Source: Iamia sp035575815
Lineage (GTDB): Bacteria > Actinomycetota > Acidimicrobiia > Acidimicrobiales > Iamiaceae
Direction of reading: 5' to 3'
Assembly (NCBI RefSeq): GCF_035575815.1
Contig: NZ_DATLXO010000120.1
Location: 6,564 to 70,563 of the forward strand
Length of the DNA: 64,000 nucleotides
Positions 34,400-43,252 of this stretch are shown one piece after another; position 1 is the first letter of the stretch; each line of letters begins with the position of its first letter. The position numbers and the translations under genes are program-made. The notes under the pieces are model-generated. The model made no database searches, was not told where the DNA came from, and saw only the letters and a program-made list of their open reading frames with translations.

Positions 34400-34745
34400 G
34401 GCCCTCACCCGCTGGACCAACCAGTCGCTGCCCCAGACGCTGCAGATCGGGATGTTCCTGCTCTACATCGACGCCGTGTTCGGCGTGCTCTACGGCAGGA
34501 TCTTCTCGTTCCCCATCGGCACCGCCCTGGTGGTCGGCGCCGCCGCCGCCGGGCTGGGCATCGCCAACGAGCTGCGGTGGGGCTGGCTCCTCGGCGTCGT
34601 GGTCTCGGCCATCTCGGTGCTCTTCAGCCTGCTGGTGCTCAGCTCGAACCTCTTCGCCGCGATCGGGCTGATGTTCGCGGTGGCCCAGCTGGTGCTGCTC
34701 GTCCACCCCCAGAGCCGCGCCCACCAGAAGATCTGGTTCACCTGA
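34398..34745 (+). CDS. Small polytopic membrane protein, unknown function
   Basis: 115 aa, with about four hydrophobic stretches: LQIGMFLLYIDAVFGVLYG, FPIGTALVVGAAAAGLGIA, LLGVVVSAISVLFSLLVLS and LFAAIGLMFAVAQLVLLV. It ends with a short basic tail HPQSRAHQKIWFT. No family is recognised. The ATG at 34398 shares two bases with the minus-strand ATG of the nucleotidyltransferase, so there is no 5' untranslated spacer between the two coding regions. Confidence 0.75.
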   Translation: MALTRWTNQSLPQTLQIGMFLLYIDAVFGVLYGRIFSFPIGTALVVGAAAAGLGIANELRWGWLLGVVVSAISVLFSLLVLSSNLFAAIGLMFAVAQLVLLVHPQSRAHQKIWFT

Positions 34746-34799
34746 TCCTCCCGGCGGCGAGGGTGGGAGAGCCGGGGTCACGTCGGCCATGATGCTCCA

Positions 34800-35258
34800 A
34801 TGACGACGATCATCCAGGGCATCAGCGGCCTCAAGGAGCTGGTGGGCACCCACCTCGGCTACTCCGACCACCTCGAGATCACCCAGGAGCGGGTGAACAC
34901 CTTCGCCGAGGCGACCGGCGACCACCAGTGGATCCACGTCGACGTGGAGCGGGCCAACGCCGAGTCGCCCTTCGGCGGCCCCATCGCCCACGGCTACCTC
35001 ACGCTCTCGCTCGGACCGAGCCTGGCCCCGCAGATCATGCGCGTCGAGGGCATCAAGATGGGCGTGAACTACGGCTGTGAGAAGGTGCGCTTCCCCTCCC
35101 CGGTGCCCGTCGGGGCCATGCTGCGCCTCGGTGCCTCGCTCGATGCGGTCGACGACATCGCCGGCGGCGCCCAGGTGACCATGACCTTCACCTACGAGGT
35201 CGAGGGCGCCCCCAAGCCGTCGTGCGTCGCCGTGGTCGTCTTCCGCTACTACGAGTAG
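34800..35258 (+). CDS. MaoC-like (R)-specific enoyl-CoA hydratase
   Basis: 152 aa, single hot-dog domain. The catalytic Asp-x4-His of the hydratase 2 motif is in EATGDHQWIHVDVERA, followed by IAHGYLTLSLGPSL. Similar to NodN/HtdZ-type hydratases of actinobacteria that hydrate trans-2-enoyl-CoA in fatty acid or steroid degradation. ATG 34800. It is followed by a convergent VIT-family gene, and two FadD-type ligases lie 1-3 kb downstream. Confidence 0.92.
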   Translation: MTTIIQGISGLKELVGTHLGYSDHLEITQERVNTFAEATGDHQWIHVDVERANAESPFGGPIAHGYLTLSLGPSLAPQIMRVEGIKMGVNYGCEKVRFPSPVPVGAMLRLGASLDAVDDIAGGAQVTMTFTYEVEGAPKPSCVAVVVFRYYE

Positions 35259-35263
35259 GCCCC

Positions 35264-35989
35264 TCAGCTCACAGCGACGTCGAAGAGGCTGCCGATGAGG
35301 GCCGTGACGGCCATGGCCGCAGCCCCGCCGGCCACGACGCGCAGGGTGGGGCGCAGCGGCGGGGCGCCCCCAAGGCGGGCACCGGTCGCGCCCAGGGTGC
35401 CGAGGCCCACGAGGGTGACGGCGACCACTGCGGCGACCCGCGCCCCGGAGCCGACGAGGAGGGCCACGAGCAGCGGGACGAGCGCGCCGAGGGAGAAGCT
35501 GAACGCCGAGGTGACCGCCGCCTGCCCGGGCCGGGCCAGGTCGTCGGGGTCGAGGCCGAGCTCGTCACGGGCGTGGGCCTCCAGGGCGTCGTGGGCGGTG
35601 AGCTGCTCGGCCACCTGGTCGGCGAGGTGCGGGGTGAGGCCCCGGCGCTCGTAGATCCCGGCCAGCTCGCGCTGCTCGGCGCGGGGCGTCTCGACCAGCT
35701 CCTCGCGCTCGCGCGCCAGGTCCGCCTCCTCCGCGTCGCGCTGCGAGGCCACCGACGACAGCTCGCCCACGGCCATCGACGCCGCGCCCGCCACCAGCGC
35801 CGCCACCCCGCTGGCCGCCACCACCGGTCGCCCCGCCCCCGATGCGGCGACGCCGACGAGCAGGCCGGCGGTCGACAGCAGGCCGTCGTTGGCCCCCAGC
35901 ACCGCGGCGCGCAGCCACCCCGCCCGGTGGCTGAGGTGGCGCTCGATGTGGTGGCGGGGCCGGGTGCGTCGAGCGTGGACCGTGAGCAT
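35264..35989 (-). CDS. VIT1/CCC1-family transporter
   Basis: 241 aa from ATG 35989; an in-frame upstream ATG at 36025 would add 12 residues. Family signature HRAGWLRAAVLGANDGLLSTAGLL at the N-terminus, then GAASMAVGELSSVASQRDAEEADL (helix 2 and the conserved metal-site region), a cytosolic helical insert (LAREREELVETPRAEQREL), and three C-terminal helices (SFSLGALVPLLVALLV). These proteins move Fe2+ or Mn2+ out of the cytosol. Ends 5 bp from the convergent maoC stop. Confidence 0.92.
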   Translation of the reverse strand: MLTVHARRTRPRHHIERHLSHRAGWLRAAVLGANDGLLSTAGLLVGVAASGAGRPVVAASGVAALVAGAASMAVGELSSVASQRDAEEADLAREREELVETPRAEQRELAGIYERRGLTPHLADQVAEQLTAHDALEAHARDELGLDPDDLARPGQAAVTSAFSFSLGALVPLLVALLVGSGARVAAVVAVTLVGLGTLGATGARLGGAPPLRPTLRVVAGGAAAMAVTALIGSLFDVAVS

Positions 35990-36164
35990 CGGTACCACGG
36001 TGGACCACGGCCCCCGGGTTCGCAACGCCGCGACGGCCCGTCAAGGGGCCCCGGGGGCCGTGGTCAGCCCCGGATGGCGCCGGGCGTGAACCGTGCCTCA
36101 CCCCGCCGGGGACGACCCTCGCGCAGATGCGGTGGCCGCTCACGGTCGTCGCTACCGTCGGTTG

Positions 36165-37820
36165 ATGGCCGGGAGCTGGAACCTGGCCGACCTGTTCGAG
36201 GCCGTGGTCGACCGGGTCGGTGCGCGAGAGGCGGTGGTCGCCGGGGCTTCCCGTCTGACCTACGCCGCACTCGACGAGCGGGCCAACCGGGCCGCCCACC
36301 TCCTCGCCGCCCACGGCGTCGGACCCGGTGATCGCGTCGGCCTCGCCCTGCGCAACGGCCACGAGCACCTCGCCGCCCTGCTGGGCGCCTACAAGCTCCG
36401 CGCCGTCCCCTTCAACGTCAACTACCGCTACACCGCGGCGGAGATGACCTACCTGCTCCGCGACGCCCGTCCCCGCGTCGTGCTCCACGGCCCGGACCTC
36501 GGTCCCGCCGTCGCCCCGGCGGTCGCCGCCCTGCGCGCCGAGGGCGATCAGATCACCCCGCTCGTCGGGCGCGGGGCGGTGCACGAGGAGCACCTGAGGG
36601 CCGCGGCGTCGACCCGACCCGTCGTCGCCGACCGCAGCGGCGACGACCGCTACCTGCTCTACACCGGGGGCACGACCGGGATGCCCAAGGGCGTCGAGTG
36701 GCGTCACGAGGACATCGTCTTCGCCGCCCTCGGAGCCGCATCGGCGGCCGCTCTCCTGGGCGGCTCTCCGATCGAGGTCCCGCGCAGCCCCGGGGAGGTC
36801 GTCGACCGGGTGGTGGTCGGGGGGACCCGGACCGTTCCCGCATCGCCGCTCATCCACGGCACCGCCCAGTGGGTCACGCTGGCGACCCTGCTCGGAGGCG
36901 GCACCGTCCTGATCCTCCCCTCGTCGACGTTCGTGCCCGCGGATCTCTGGGACCTGGTCGCGGAGGAGGCGGCCACGCTGGTCGTGATCGTGGGCGACGC
37001 CTTCGCCCGTCCGTTGGCCGATGCCCTCAACGCCGAGCCCCAGCGCTGGGACCTCGGCTCGCTGGTGGCGGTCGTCTCGGGCGGGGCCGTGCTCTCCCCC
37101 GCCGTGCGCACCGAGCTGGCCGTCCACCTGCCGTGGGTCGCGGTCGTCGACGGCTACGGCACCTCGGAGACCGGGGGGCAGGGCAACGCCGTCACCTGGC
37201 CGGGTCAGCCCGCGGCGCGCACCACCCGGTTCCCGCTCGCCGACCACACGGCGGTCCTCGACGACGAGGGCTCACCCCTCGTGCCCGGGATCGACATCGG
37301 CCGCATCGGGCGCATCGCCCGGCGGGGCCACATCCCCCTCGGGTACCGCAACGACCCGGAGCGCACAGCCCACACGTTCCCGGTGATCGACGGCGTGCGG
37401 TGGGCGGTGCCCGGCGACCTCGGTCGCATCGAGGCCGACGGTGCCGTGACCCTTCTCGGGCGGGGGGCCAGCTCGATCAACACGGGCGGGGAGAAGGTCT
37501 TCCCCGACGAGGTCGAGGCCGTGCTCAAGGCCCACCCGTCGGTGTTCGACGCCGCGGTGGTGGGCGTGCCCGACGACCGGTGGGGTGAGCGGGTCGTCGC
37601 CGTGATCGCGCACCGTCCCCGCATCCCGGCCGCGGACGAGGAGCTGAACGCCCACTGCCGGGCGCACCTCGCCGCGTTCAAGGTGCCGCGTCGGACGATC
37701 GCGGTCGACGCCGTCCGGCGCCTGCCGTCGGGCAAGACGGACCACGCCTGGGTCCGGGCCGTGGCCCGTGCCGGCGTGGCGCCCGGGCTGCGTTCCCCGG
37801 CCGCGGTCGACGGCACCTGA
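36165..37820 (+). CDS. Acyl-CoA synthetase, FadD19/FadD3-like (copy 1)
   Basis: 551 aa. ANL superfamily: the AMP-binding P-loop YLLYTGGTTGMPKGVEWRHED (a subfamily-specific WRHED), PLIHGTAQWVTLATLLGGG, GDAFARPLADAL, the motif YGTSETGGQG, and the C-terminal INTGGEKVFPDEVE and the catalytic Lys in LPSGKTDHAWVR. The WRHED and GDAFARPL signatures match the mycobacterial FadD19 branch, which activates steroid or branched side chains. The Lys-containing end reads SGKTDHAW instead of the usual GKPDYRW. ATG 36165 fits. A paralog follows 110 bp downstream. Confidence 0.9.
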   Translation: MAGSWNLADLFEAVVDRVGAREAVVAGASRLTYAALDERANRAAHLLAAHGVGPGDRVGLALRNGHEHLAALLGAYKLRAVPFNVNYRYTAAEMTYLLRDARPRVVLHGPDLGPAVAPAVAALRAEGDQITPLVGRGAVHEEHLRAAASTRPVVADRSGDDRYLLYTGGTTGMPKGVEWRHEDIVFAALGAASAAALLGGSPIEVPRSPGEVVDRVVVGGTRTVPASPLIHGTAQWVTLATLLGGGTVLILPSSTFVPADLWDLVAEEAATLVVIVGDAFARPLADALNAEPQRWDLGSLVAVVSGGAVLSPAVRTELAVHLPWVAVVDGYGTSETGGQGNAVTWPGQPAARTTRFPLADHTAVLDDEGSPLVPGIDIGRIGRIARRGHIPLGYRNDPERTAHTFPVIDGVRWAVPGDLGRIEADGAVTLLGRGASSINTGGEKVFPDEVEAVLKAHPSVFDAAVVGVPDDRWGERVVAVIAHRPRIPAADEELNAHCRAHLAAFKVPRRTIAVDAVRRLPSGKTDHAWVRAVARAGVAPGLRSPAAVDGT

Positions 37821-37929
37821 GGGCCATCGCCCGAAGCGTCCGACTCCCTCGGACGAGCAGCCCGTCCTGACGCACCGTCAGATCCGGTCACTAGTCTTTG
37901 CGGTCCGAGCCATCGACCCGAGGACCCCC

Positions 37930-39591
37930 GTGCCCCAGGAGTTCAACCTCGCCACCGTCTTCGATGCCGTCGCCGGGGCCTACCCCGAGCGCGAGGCGAT
38001 CGTCTTCCGCGACCGACGCCTCACCTACGCCGACGTGGCGGACCGCAGCCACCGCCTGGCCCGGGTGCTCGCCGACGCCGGTCTCGGCGCCCACCGTGAG
38101 CGCGCCGGGCTCGGCGGCCACGAGAGTCACCAGGACCACATCGGCCTCTACCTCTACAACGGCAACGAGTACGTCGAGGGCATGCTCGGCGCCTACGGCG
38201 CCCGGGTGGCGCCGTTCAACGTCAACTACCGCTACGTGGCCGAGGAGCTGCTGTACCTGCTGCGCGACTCGGCCGCGACCGGCATCGTCTACCACGCCCG
38301 CTTCGCGCCGGTGCTCAGCGAGATCCGCGACCAGCTCCCGGACCTGCGGCTGCTGCTGCAGGTCGCGGACGAGACCGGCGAGGCGCTGCTGCCCGGCGCC
38401 CTCGACTACGAGGCCGCCCTCGCCGGCGCGCCGGGTGACCCACCGGCCACCGAGCCCTCGCCCGACGACCTCTACATCCTCTACACCGGCGGCACGACCG
38501 GGATGCCCAAGGGGGTCCTCTGGCGCCAGCACGACATCTACGTCGGCGCCATGGGGGGCCGCCCCTTCGGCTCATCCGAGGTGCACCCTGACCTCGACGC
38601 CGTCGTCGCGTCGGGGGCCGGGGGCGGCGCCCGGGCCATTGTGACCCCTCCCCTCATGCACGGCGCCGCCCAGTGGCTCACGTTCAACACCTTCACCGGC
38701 GGCGGGACCATCGTCATCCCCGACGACCCGAGCCGCCTCGACCCGGTCGTGGTGTGGGAGCTCGCCGAGCGCGAGCGCATCAACACCCTGCAGCTGGTGG
38801 GTGACGCCTTCGCCCGCCCGCTGATCGACGAGCTCGAGCGCCGGCCTCGCCACCTGCCCGACCTGCTGGCGGTGGTCAACGGGGGGGCACCGATGACCGC
38901 GGCGCTGAAGGACCGCATGTTGGAGCACCTGCCCGACATCTTCCTGCTCGACGCGGTGGGCGCCTCGGAGACCGGCGCCCAGATGGGACAGACCTCGGTC
39001 AAGGGCGCGGCGTCGACCGGTACCTTCACACCGGGGCCCGACACGGTGGTCATCGACGCCGCCACCACCCGCCTGCTCGAGCCCGGCGCCGAGGAGACCG
39101 GGTGGCTGGCCCAGCGCGGCTACGTGCCCCTGGGCTACCTCGGTGACGCCGAGAAGACCGCGGGCACCTTCCCCGTGCTCGACGGCGTGCGCTACGCCGT
39201 GCCCGGCGACCGGGCCCGTTGGCGCGCCGATGGCATCATCGAGCTGCTCGGCCGGGACTCGGTCACCATCAACTCCGGCGGCGAGAAGATCTTCGCCGAG
39301 GAGGTCGAGATGGCCCTCGCCCCCCACCCCTCGGTGGCCGACGTGGTGGTGGCCGGGCGCCCGTCGGAGCGCTGGGGCCACGAGGTCGTGGCCGTGGTGC
39401 AGCTGGTGGAAGGGGCTGCGGCCGACGTTCCGGGCCTTCTGGCCGAGGCCGCGACCCACGTGGCGCGCTACAAGCTTCCCAAGGACTTCGTCTTCGTTCC
39501 GCAGGTGGTGCGCTCCCCCGCCGGCAAGGCCGACTACCGCTGGGCCCGCGCCCAGGCCGAGGCGGCGCCGGACGACCCGGCGAACCGGTAG
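37930..39591 (+). CDS. Acyl-CoA synthetase, FadD19-like (copy 2)
   Basis: 553 aa from GTG 37930 (VPQEFNLATVFDAVAG). Same fold and motifs as the preceding gene: YILYTGGTTGMPKGVLWRQHD, PPLMHGAAQWLTFN, VGDAFARPLIDELE, VGASETGAQMG, VTINSGGEKIFAEEVE, and the catalytic Lys in SPAGKADYRWAR, closer to FadD19. The stop TAG is part of the left arm of a 50-bp hairpin element. The tandem arrangement suggests duplication with substrate divergence. Activates a fatty or steroid-side-chain acid to CoA thioester with ATP. Confidence 0.92.
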   Translation: MPQEFNLATVFDAVAGAYPEREAIVFRDRRLTYADVADRSHRLARVLADAGLGAHRERAGLGGHESHQDHIGLYLYNGNEYVEGMLGAYGARVAPFNVNYRYVAEELLYLLRDSAATGIVYHARFAPVLSEIRDQLPDLRLLLQVADETGEALLPGALDYEAALAGAPGDPPATEPSPDDLYILYTGGTTGMPKGVLWRQHDIYVGAMGGRPFGSSEVHPDLDAVVASGAGGGARAIVTPPLMHGAAQWLTFNTFTGGGTIVIPDDPSRLDPVVVWELAERERINTLQLVGDAFARPLIDELERRPRHLPDLLAVVNGGAPMTAALKDRMLEHLPDIFLLDAVGASETGAQMGQTSVKGAASTGTFTPGPDTVVIDAATTRLLEPGAEETGWLAQRGYVPLGYLGDAEKTAGTFPVLDGVRYAVPGDRARWRADGIIELLGRDSVTINSGGEKIFAEEVEMALAPHPSVADVVVAGRPSERWGHEVVAVVQLVEGAAADVPGLLAEAATHVARYKLPKDFVFVPQVVRSPAGKADYRWARAQAEAAPDDPANR

Positions 39592-39720
39592 CGGTTCTGG
39601 GGGCGGGAACCCCCGATCTCCGTACCAGTTCGACGACCACACCGAACCGGTAGTGGATCCGGGGCCTGGGACCCCCGATCTCCCTACCAGTTCGGCGACA
39701 GCACCGAGCAGGTAGGGTCC
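39582..39720. repeat. Pair of 50-bp palindromic hairpin elements plus a remnant (locus 2)
   Basis: Elements at 39582-39631 and 39644-39693 are both exactly 50 bp, 62 bp apart. They start GAACCGGTAG and end TACCAGTTC, with inner G/C stems GGGGGCGGGAACCCCC and GGGGCCTGGGACCCCC. A third start, GAGCAGGTAG at 39706, falls again 62 bp on and looks like a decayed copy. Linkers between copies are also similar (ACACCGA; GCACCGA). Same family and same orientation as the elements at 7483-7595. The first arm overlaps the FadD stop. Confidence 0.9.
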
Positions 39721-39760
39721 GGTCCGTCGTCGTCGGCCTGTCCCCCGTATCCTCGCCGCC

Positions 39761-40567
39761 GTGACCTCTCGCCCCGCTCCGTCCGGCCGCCCGATCGCCA
39801 CCGGAGCTCTTCCCGACGCCGACCGCCTGCCGAGCGGTGAGGAGAAGGTCCAGGCCGTCCGGGTGATGTTCGACACCATCGCCCCCCGCTACGACCTGGT
39901 GAACCGGGTGATGACGTTCCGGATGGACGTCGGGTGGCGGCGGCGCACGGTGCGTGACCTCGACCTCCCGATCGGCTCCCTCGTGCTCGACCTGGCCTGT
40001 GGCACCGGCGACCTCTGCACCGAGCTCGTCCGGGGCGGACACCGCCCCGTCGGGGTCGACCTCTCGTTCGGGATGCTCGCCGCGGCGCGCACCCGGGCTC
40101 CCCTCGTGCACGGCGACGTCCTGCGCCTCCCGGTGCCCGACGGCTCCATCGACGGTGTCACGTGCGGCTTCGCCCTGCGGAACCTCGAGGAGCTGCCGCG
40201 GTTCTTCATCGAGCTGGCCCGGGTGCTGCGCCCCGGTGGACGCATCGCCCTGCTCGAGGTGGCCGAGCCGCCCAACCCGGTGCTGCGGGCCGGCCACGCC
40301 CTGTACTTCGGCAGGGTCGTGCCCCGCCTCGGCGGCCTGCTGTCGGACCCGGCCGCGTACCGCTACCTCCCGAAGTCGGTGTCGTACCTGCCGTCGGCCG
40401 AGCGCATGCTCGCCCTGCTCGACGAGGCCGGGTTCACCGCTCCCCGCCACGACCTGCTCACGGTGGGCATCGCCCGCCTGGTGACCGCCACGCGCGGCGC
40501 AGCGGACGCCGGGCCCGTCCCCGACGCCTGCGACGCGGCGGGCGTCGAGCCTGTCCCCGACCCATGA
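39761..40567 (+). CDS. menG: Demethylmenaquinone methyltransferase
   Basis: 268 aa from GTG 39761. UbiE/MenG family: FDTIAPRYDLVNRVMTFRMDVGWRR at the N-terminus, the SAM motif LVLDLACGTGDLCTELV, VGVDLSFGMLAAAR, DGVTCGFALRNLEELP, and the LEVAEPPNPVLR post-motif. It makes menaquinone from demethylmenaquinone. A 25-residue tail (ADAGPVPDACDAAGVE) is extra. The stop overlaps the menF ATG (ATGA), confirming coupling with the menaquinone pathway. Confidence 0.95.
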   Translation: MTSRPAPSGRPIATGALPDADRLPSGEEKVQAVRVMFDTIAPRYDLVNRVMTFRMDVGWRRRTVRDLDLPIGSLVLDLACGTGDLCTELVRGGHRPVGVDLSFGMLAAARTRAPLVHGDVLRLPVPDGSIDGVTCGFALRNLEELPRFFIELARVLRPGGRIALLEVAEPPNPVLRAGHALYFGRVVPRLGGLLSDPAAYRYLPKSVSYLPSAERMLALLDEAGFTAPRHDLLTVGIARLVTATRGAADAGPVPDACDAAGVEPVPDP

Positions 40568-41808
40568 CCCGCACCGGCGAGGTGCCCTGGCCCGAGCTGG
40601 TCGCGATCACCCGGCCCCTCGCCGAGCCCCTCGACCCAGTAGCGGTCGCCGGCAGCGATGCGCTCCTCTTCGCCCGGGCTGACGGCGCCGCTCTGGCCGG
40701 ACGAGGGGTGGTTGCCCGCCTGCCCCCCGATGTCGCGGCCGAGGCCCTCGCCGCCGCACAGATCGACGATCCCGTCACCCGACCGGGAACCGGACCAGTC
40801 GCCCTCGGCGTCGTCCCATTCCACCCTGATGCCACGGGTCGCCTGACGATCCCGGCCCTCGTCGTCGGGCGCGGCACCGACCGAAGCGGGTGGGTCACCA
40901 CCGTGGGCACCGCCGATGACCCACCCGCCGACCCGGTCGCGGTCGACGTGGCGGCCCTGGGCCGACCGCCGGTGCCCGGCCTCGGCCCCGGTCGCTTCAC
41001 CGTGGCCAGCGCCCGGTCGCCCGCCGAGTGGTGCGACTCGGTGGCCGCCGCGACCGCACTGATCCGCTCCGGGCGACTCGACAAGGTGGTGCTGGCCCGC
41101 GAGGTGCACGTCAGCGCCGACGCGCCGTTCGACGTGGCCGCCATCCTGCGCCGTCTCACCCTGGGCTTCCCCGGGTGCTACGTGTTCTCCGTCGACGGCT
41201 TCGTCGGGGCCAGCCCCGAGCTGCTGGTGGGACGGGCCGGTGACGAGGTCACCTCCCAGCCCATGGCCGGCACCGCCCCCCGCCGGGGCGACCCCGCGGC
41301 CGACGCCGACGCAGTGGCCGGGTTGCTCGCCTCGCCTTCCTACCGCCACGAGCACCAGGTCACGATCGACGCCGTGTACGACGCCCTGGTGCCGTTCTGC
41401 TCGTTCCTCGACTTCGAGGCCGAGCCATCAGTCGTCGCCCTGCCCAACGTGACCCACCTGGCCACCACCGTGTCGGGACACCTCTCGTCGCCCGCGCCCT
41501 CGGCGCTCGACCTGGTGGCCGCCCTGCACCCGACACCGGCGGTGTGCGGCCGCCCCCGCGCCGCAGCGCTCGATGCCATCGCCGAGCTCGAGGGCTTCGA
41601 CCGGGGCCCCTACGCCGGGGCCGTCGGGTGGCTCGACGGTCAGGGGAACGGCACGTGGGCGGTGGGGATCCGCAGCGCCGTGATCGATGGCGCCGAGGCC
41701 CGGGTCTTCGGCGGCAACGGCATCGTCGCCGACAGCGACCCGGCCACCGAGCTCATCGAGACCCGCGCCAAGCTCCAGGCCCTGCTCGGCGTGCTCGTCC
41801 GCCCCTGA
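40564..41808 (+). CDS. menF: Isochorismate synthase
   Basis: 414 aa. Chorismate-binding enzyme giving isochorismate for menaquinone synthesis. Core motifs: LDKVVLAREVHVSAD (general-base Lys), VFSVDGFVGASPELLVGR, QPMAGTAPRRGDP, LHPTPAVCGRPR, and GPYAGAVGWLDGQGNGTWAVGIRSA with the Mg-binding Glu in ELIETRAKLQ. The gene is in the menG-menF pair, so the menaquinone role is favoured over siderophore synthesis (EntC), which shares the fold. Confidence 0.9.
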   Translation: MTRTGEVPWPELVAITRPLAEPLDPVAVAGSDALLFARADGAALAGRGVVARLPPDVAAEALAAAQIDDPVTRPGTGPVALGVVPFHPDATGRLTIPALVVGRGTDRSGWVTTVGTADDPPADPVAVDVAALGRPPVPGLGPGRFTVASARSPAEWCDSVAAATALIRSGRLDKVVLAREVHVSADAPFDVAAILRRLTLGFPGCYVFSVDGFVGASPELLVGRAGDEVTSQPMAGTAPRRGDPAADADAVAGLLASPSYRHEHQVTIDAVYDALVPFCSFLDFEAEPSVVALPNVTHLATTVSGHLSSPAPSALDLVAALHPTPAVCGRPRAAALDAIAELEGFDRGPYAGAVGWLDGQGNGTWAVGIRSAVIDGAEARVFGGNGIVADSDPATELIETRAKLQALLGVLVRP

Positions 41809-41978
41809 CAGCGTCGCCGGGCTCAGCTCCGCGCCGGTACGGCACCAGATCCACCACCCCGGCGCATGTCCCCGATCGGCACCCTGCGGGCGGGTGCTTC
41901 TCGAACGGCGGATGCTCCCCCTCGCTCGACGGGCACGGTCGGCCGGCATGAGCATCGCCCACGTGCAACGATCGAACC

Positions 41979-42431
41979 GTGAGTGACAAGGGTCCGGACC
42001 GTTCAGGCCCCTTCTGGGACGCCATCGAAGGTCGAGCTGCGATGCCGCCGGTGGCCCAGCTTCTCGGCTGGCAGCTCGAGGAGATCGATCCGGGCAGAGG
42101 CACCATCGTCGTGCGGTACGAGGGTCGACCGGAGTTCGCCAACCCACTCGGCGACATCCAAGGTGGACTGCTCGCGGCCATGCTCGACGACACCATGGGA
42201 CCGGCACTGGTCGCGACCCTGCCACCCGGGCAGTTCGCGGCGACGCTCGAGATGAAGGTCTCCTACCTGGCACCGGCACAAGTCGGCCCGCTCTGGGGTC
42301 ACGGGCGCGTGGTCAAGCGCGGCGGAACGATCTCGTTCGTGGAAGCCGACCTCGTCGATGGTGACGGCGTCATCGTCGCCCGGGCCACCGCGACCGTCCG
42401 GGTGATCTCCCTGCCGGCCTCGCCGAGCTGA
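41979..42431 (+). CDS. Hot-dog thioesterase (PaaI/DUF4442-like)
   Basis: 150 aa from GTG 41979. Acyl-CoA thioesterase fold: LLGWQLEEIDPGRGTIVVRY, FANPLGDIQGGLLAAMLDDTMGPAL with the HGG-like motif reading QGG (Gln in place of His), then LEMKVSYLAPAQVGPLWGHG and RATATVRVI. The PaaI family hydrolyses aryl- or acyl-CoAs. A gap of 170 bp separates it from menF. Proximity to the men genes invites a role as DHNA-CoA thioesterase (MenI), but that is inference only. Confidence 0.85.
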   Translation: MSDKGPDRSGPFWDAIEGRAAMPPVAQLLGWQLEEIDPGRGTIVVRYEGRPEFANPLGDIQGGLLAAMLDDTMGPALVATLPPGQFAATLEMKVSYLAPAQVGPLWGHGRVVKRGGTISFVEADLVDGDGVIVARATATVRVISLPASPS

Positions 42432-42505
42432 CCCGATCGGGCCGCCGCCCATGGGCGTCCCTGCCGGCCGTCGATGGCGCTCGAGGACGCTGTATAGGTC
42501 GCTGT

Positions 42506-42724
42506 ATGTCGGTGACCGGCACACAGATCTACCTGACTGAGGAGCAGCGCCGTCGCATCGATCAGGCGGCCGCGGTGGAAGGGGTCACGATGGGTGAGCT
42601 CATCCGCCGGGCGGTCGACGACTACCTCGGTGACGAGGCTGACGCGTCCAGCGCCCTCGCCAGCACGTTCGGTGCCGACGTCGCCGCCGTCGCACCGGCG
42701 CGTGACGGTTGGCGCCGTGGCTGA
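42506..42724 (+). CDS. Ribbon-helix-helix antitoxin (VapB/CopG-like)
   Basis: 72 aa. N-terminal beta strand TQIYLTEEQRRRIDQAAA and helix TMGELIRRAVDDYLG form the ribbon-helix-helix DNA-binding fold; the C-terminal ~25 residues are the toxin-binding tail. ATG 42506 lies inside the second of two direct GCTGTAT repeats (42489-42495, 42501-42507), so the message may be leaderless and the repeats may be the operator. No intact toxin follows: the next 180 bp keep only a possible VADHYL-like PIN start, so the toxin has probably been lost. Confidence 0.75.
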   Translation: MSVTGTQIYLTEEQRRRIDQAAAVEGVTMGELIRRAVDDYLGDEADASSALASTFGADVAAVAPARDGWRRG

Positions 42725-42905
42725 CCATTACCTTCGTGGCCGGCGGCTCAAACGATCTCAGCCCGGGGGCCTGGCGGCCCACCTGCTGGTGGGGGAAACA
42801 TGCCGGAGGGTGTCCGCGCCGCCACGATCCGTCGACGCTCCGGCCATTTCCACTTCAGGGTGCGGCGGCGCGGCATACCGGAACTCTGCCTACCTATGTG
42901 CCGCC

Positions 42906-43252
42906 TCAGCCCTCGGCTTCCAGAGTGGCGAGGGCGATGCGGAGCTGCGCGACGAACTCGGGGAGCAGGTCGACAGCTGTCGTGTGGAGAACCTCCAGGT
43001 CGATCGACCAGTACCCATGGATACGCGATTCCTCAAACGGACAGGCTTCGACCAGGGGATCTCCGGGAACCGGCCCTTCACCGCGTCATCGATCGGACCT
43101 GCCGCTTCGCCGAGCACCGTGAAGTTCCAGAGGCGGGCGTCTCGCCGCTGGCGATCCCCGTTGAGGACGGCAAGATCCAGGCCGTCAACCAACGAGCGCG
43201 CCTGTTCGGCTGCGTCGATCATCTCGCCGATCAGGACGACCTCACGCCGCAT
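42906..43252 (-). pseudogene. HepT-like HEPN toxin, frameshifted
   Basis: The frame from ATG 43252 starts MRREVVLIGEMIDAAEQARS and continues through FTVLGEAAGPIDDAVKGRFP and IPWSKPVRLRNRV. Then the frame reads SMGTGRSTW, but shifting by one base gives HGYWSIDLEVLHTTAVDLLP, EFVAQLRIALATLEAEG and a stop at 42906. The lost base lies near 43023, exactly at the R-x4-6-H catalytic motif (RNRV-HGY). The MNT antitoxin mntA overlaps its start by 11 bp. A typical MNT-HEPN pair, with the toxin broken. Confidence 0.82.

Noticed and set aside
42725..42905. VapC toxin for the RHH antitoxin at 42506
   Set aside because: Only VADHYL and a weak basic stretch can be read; no PIN active-site residues follow, so it is not called a gene or pseudogene.
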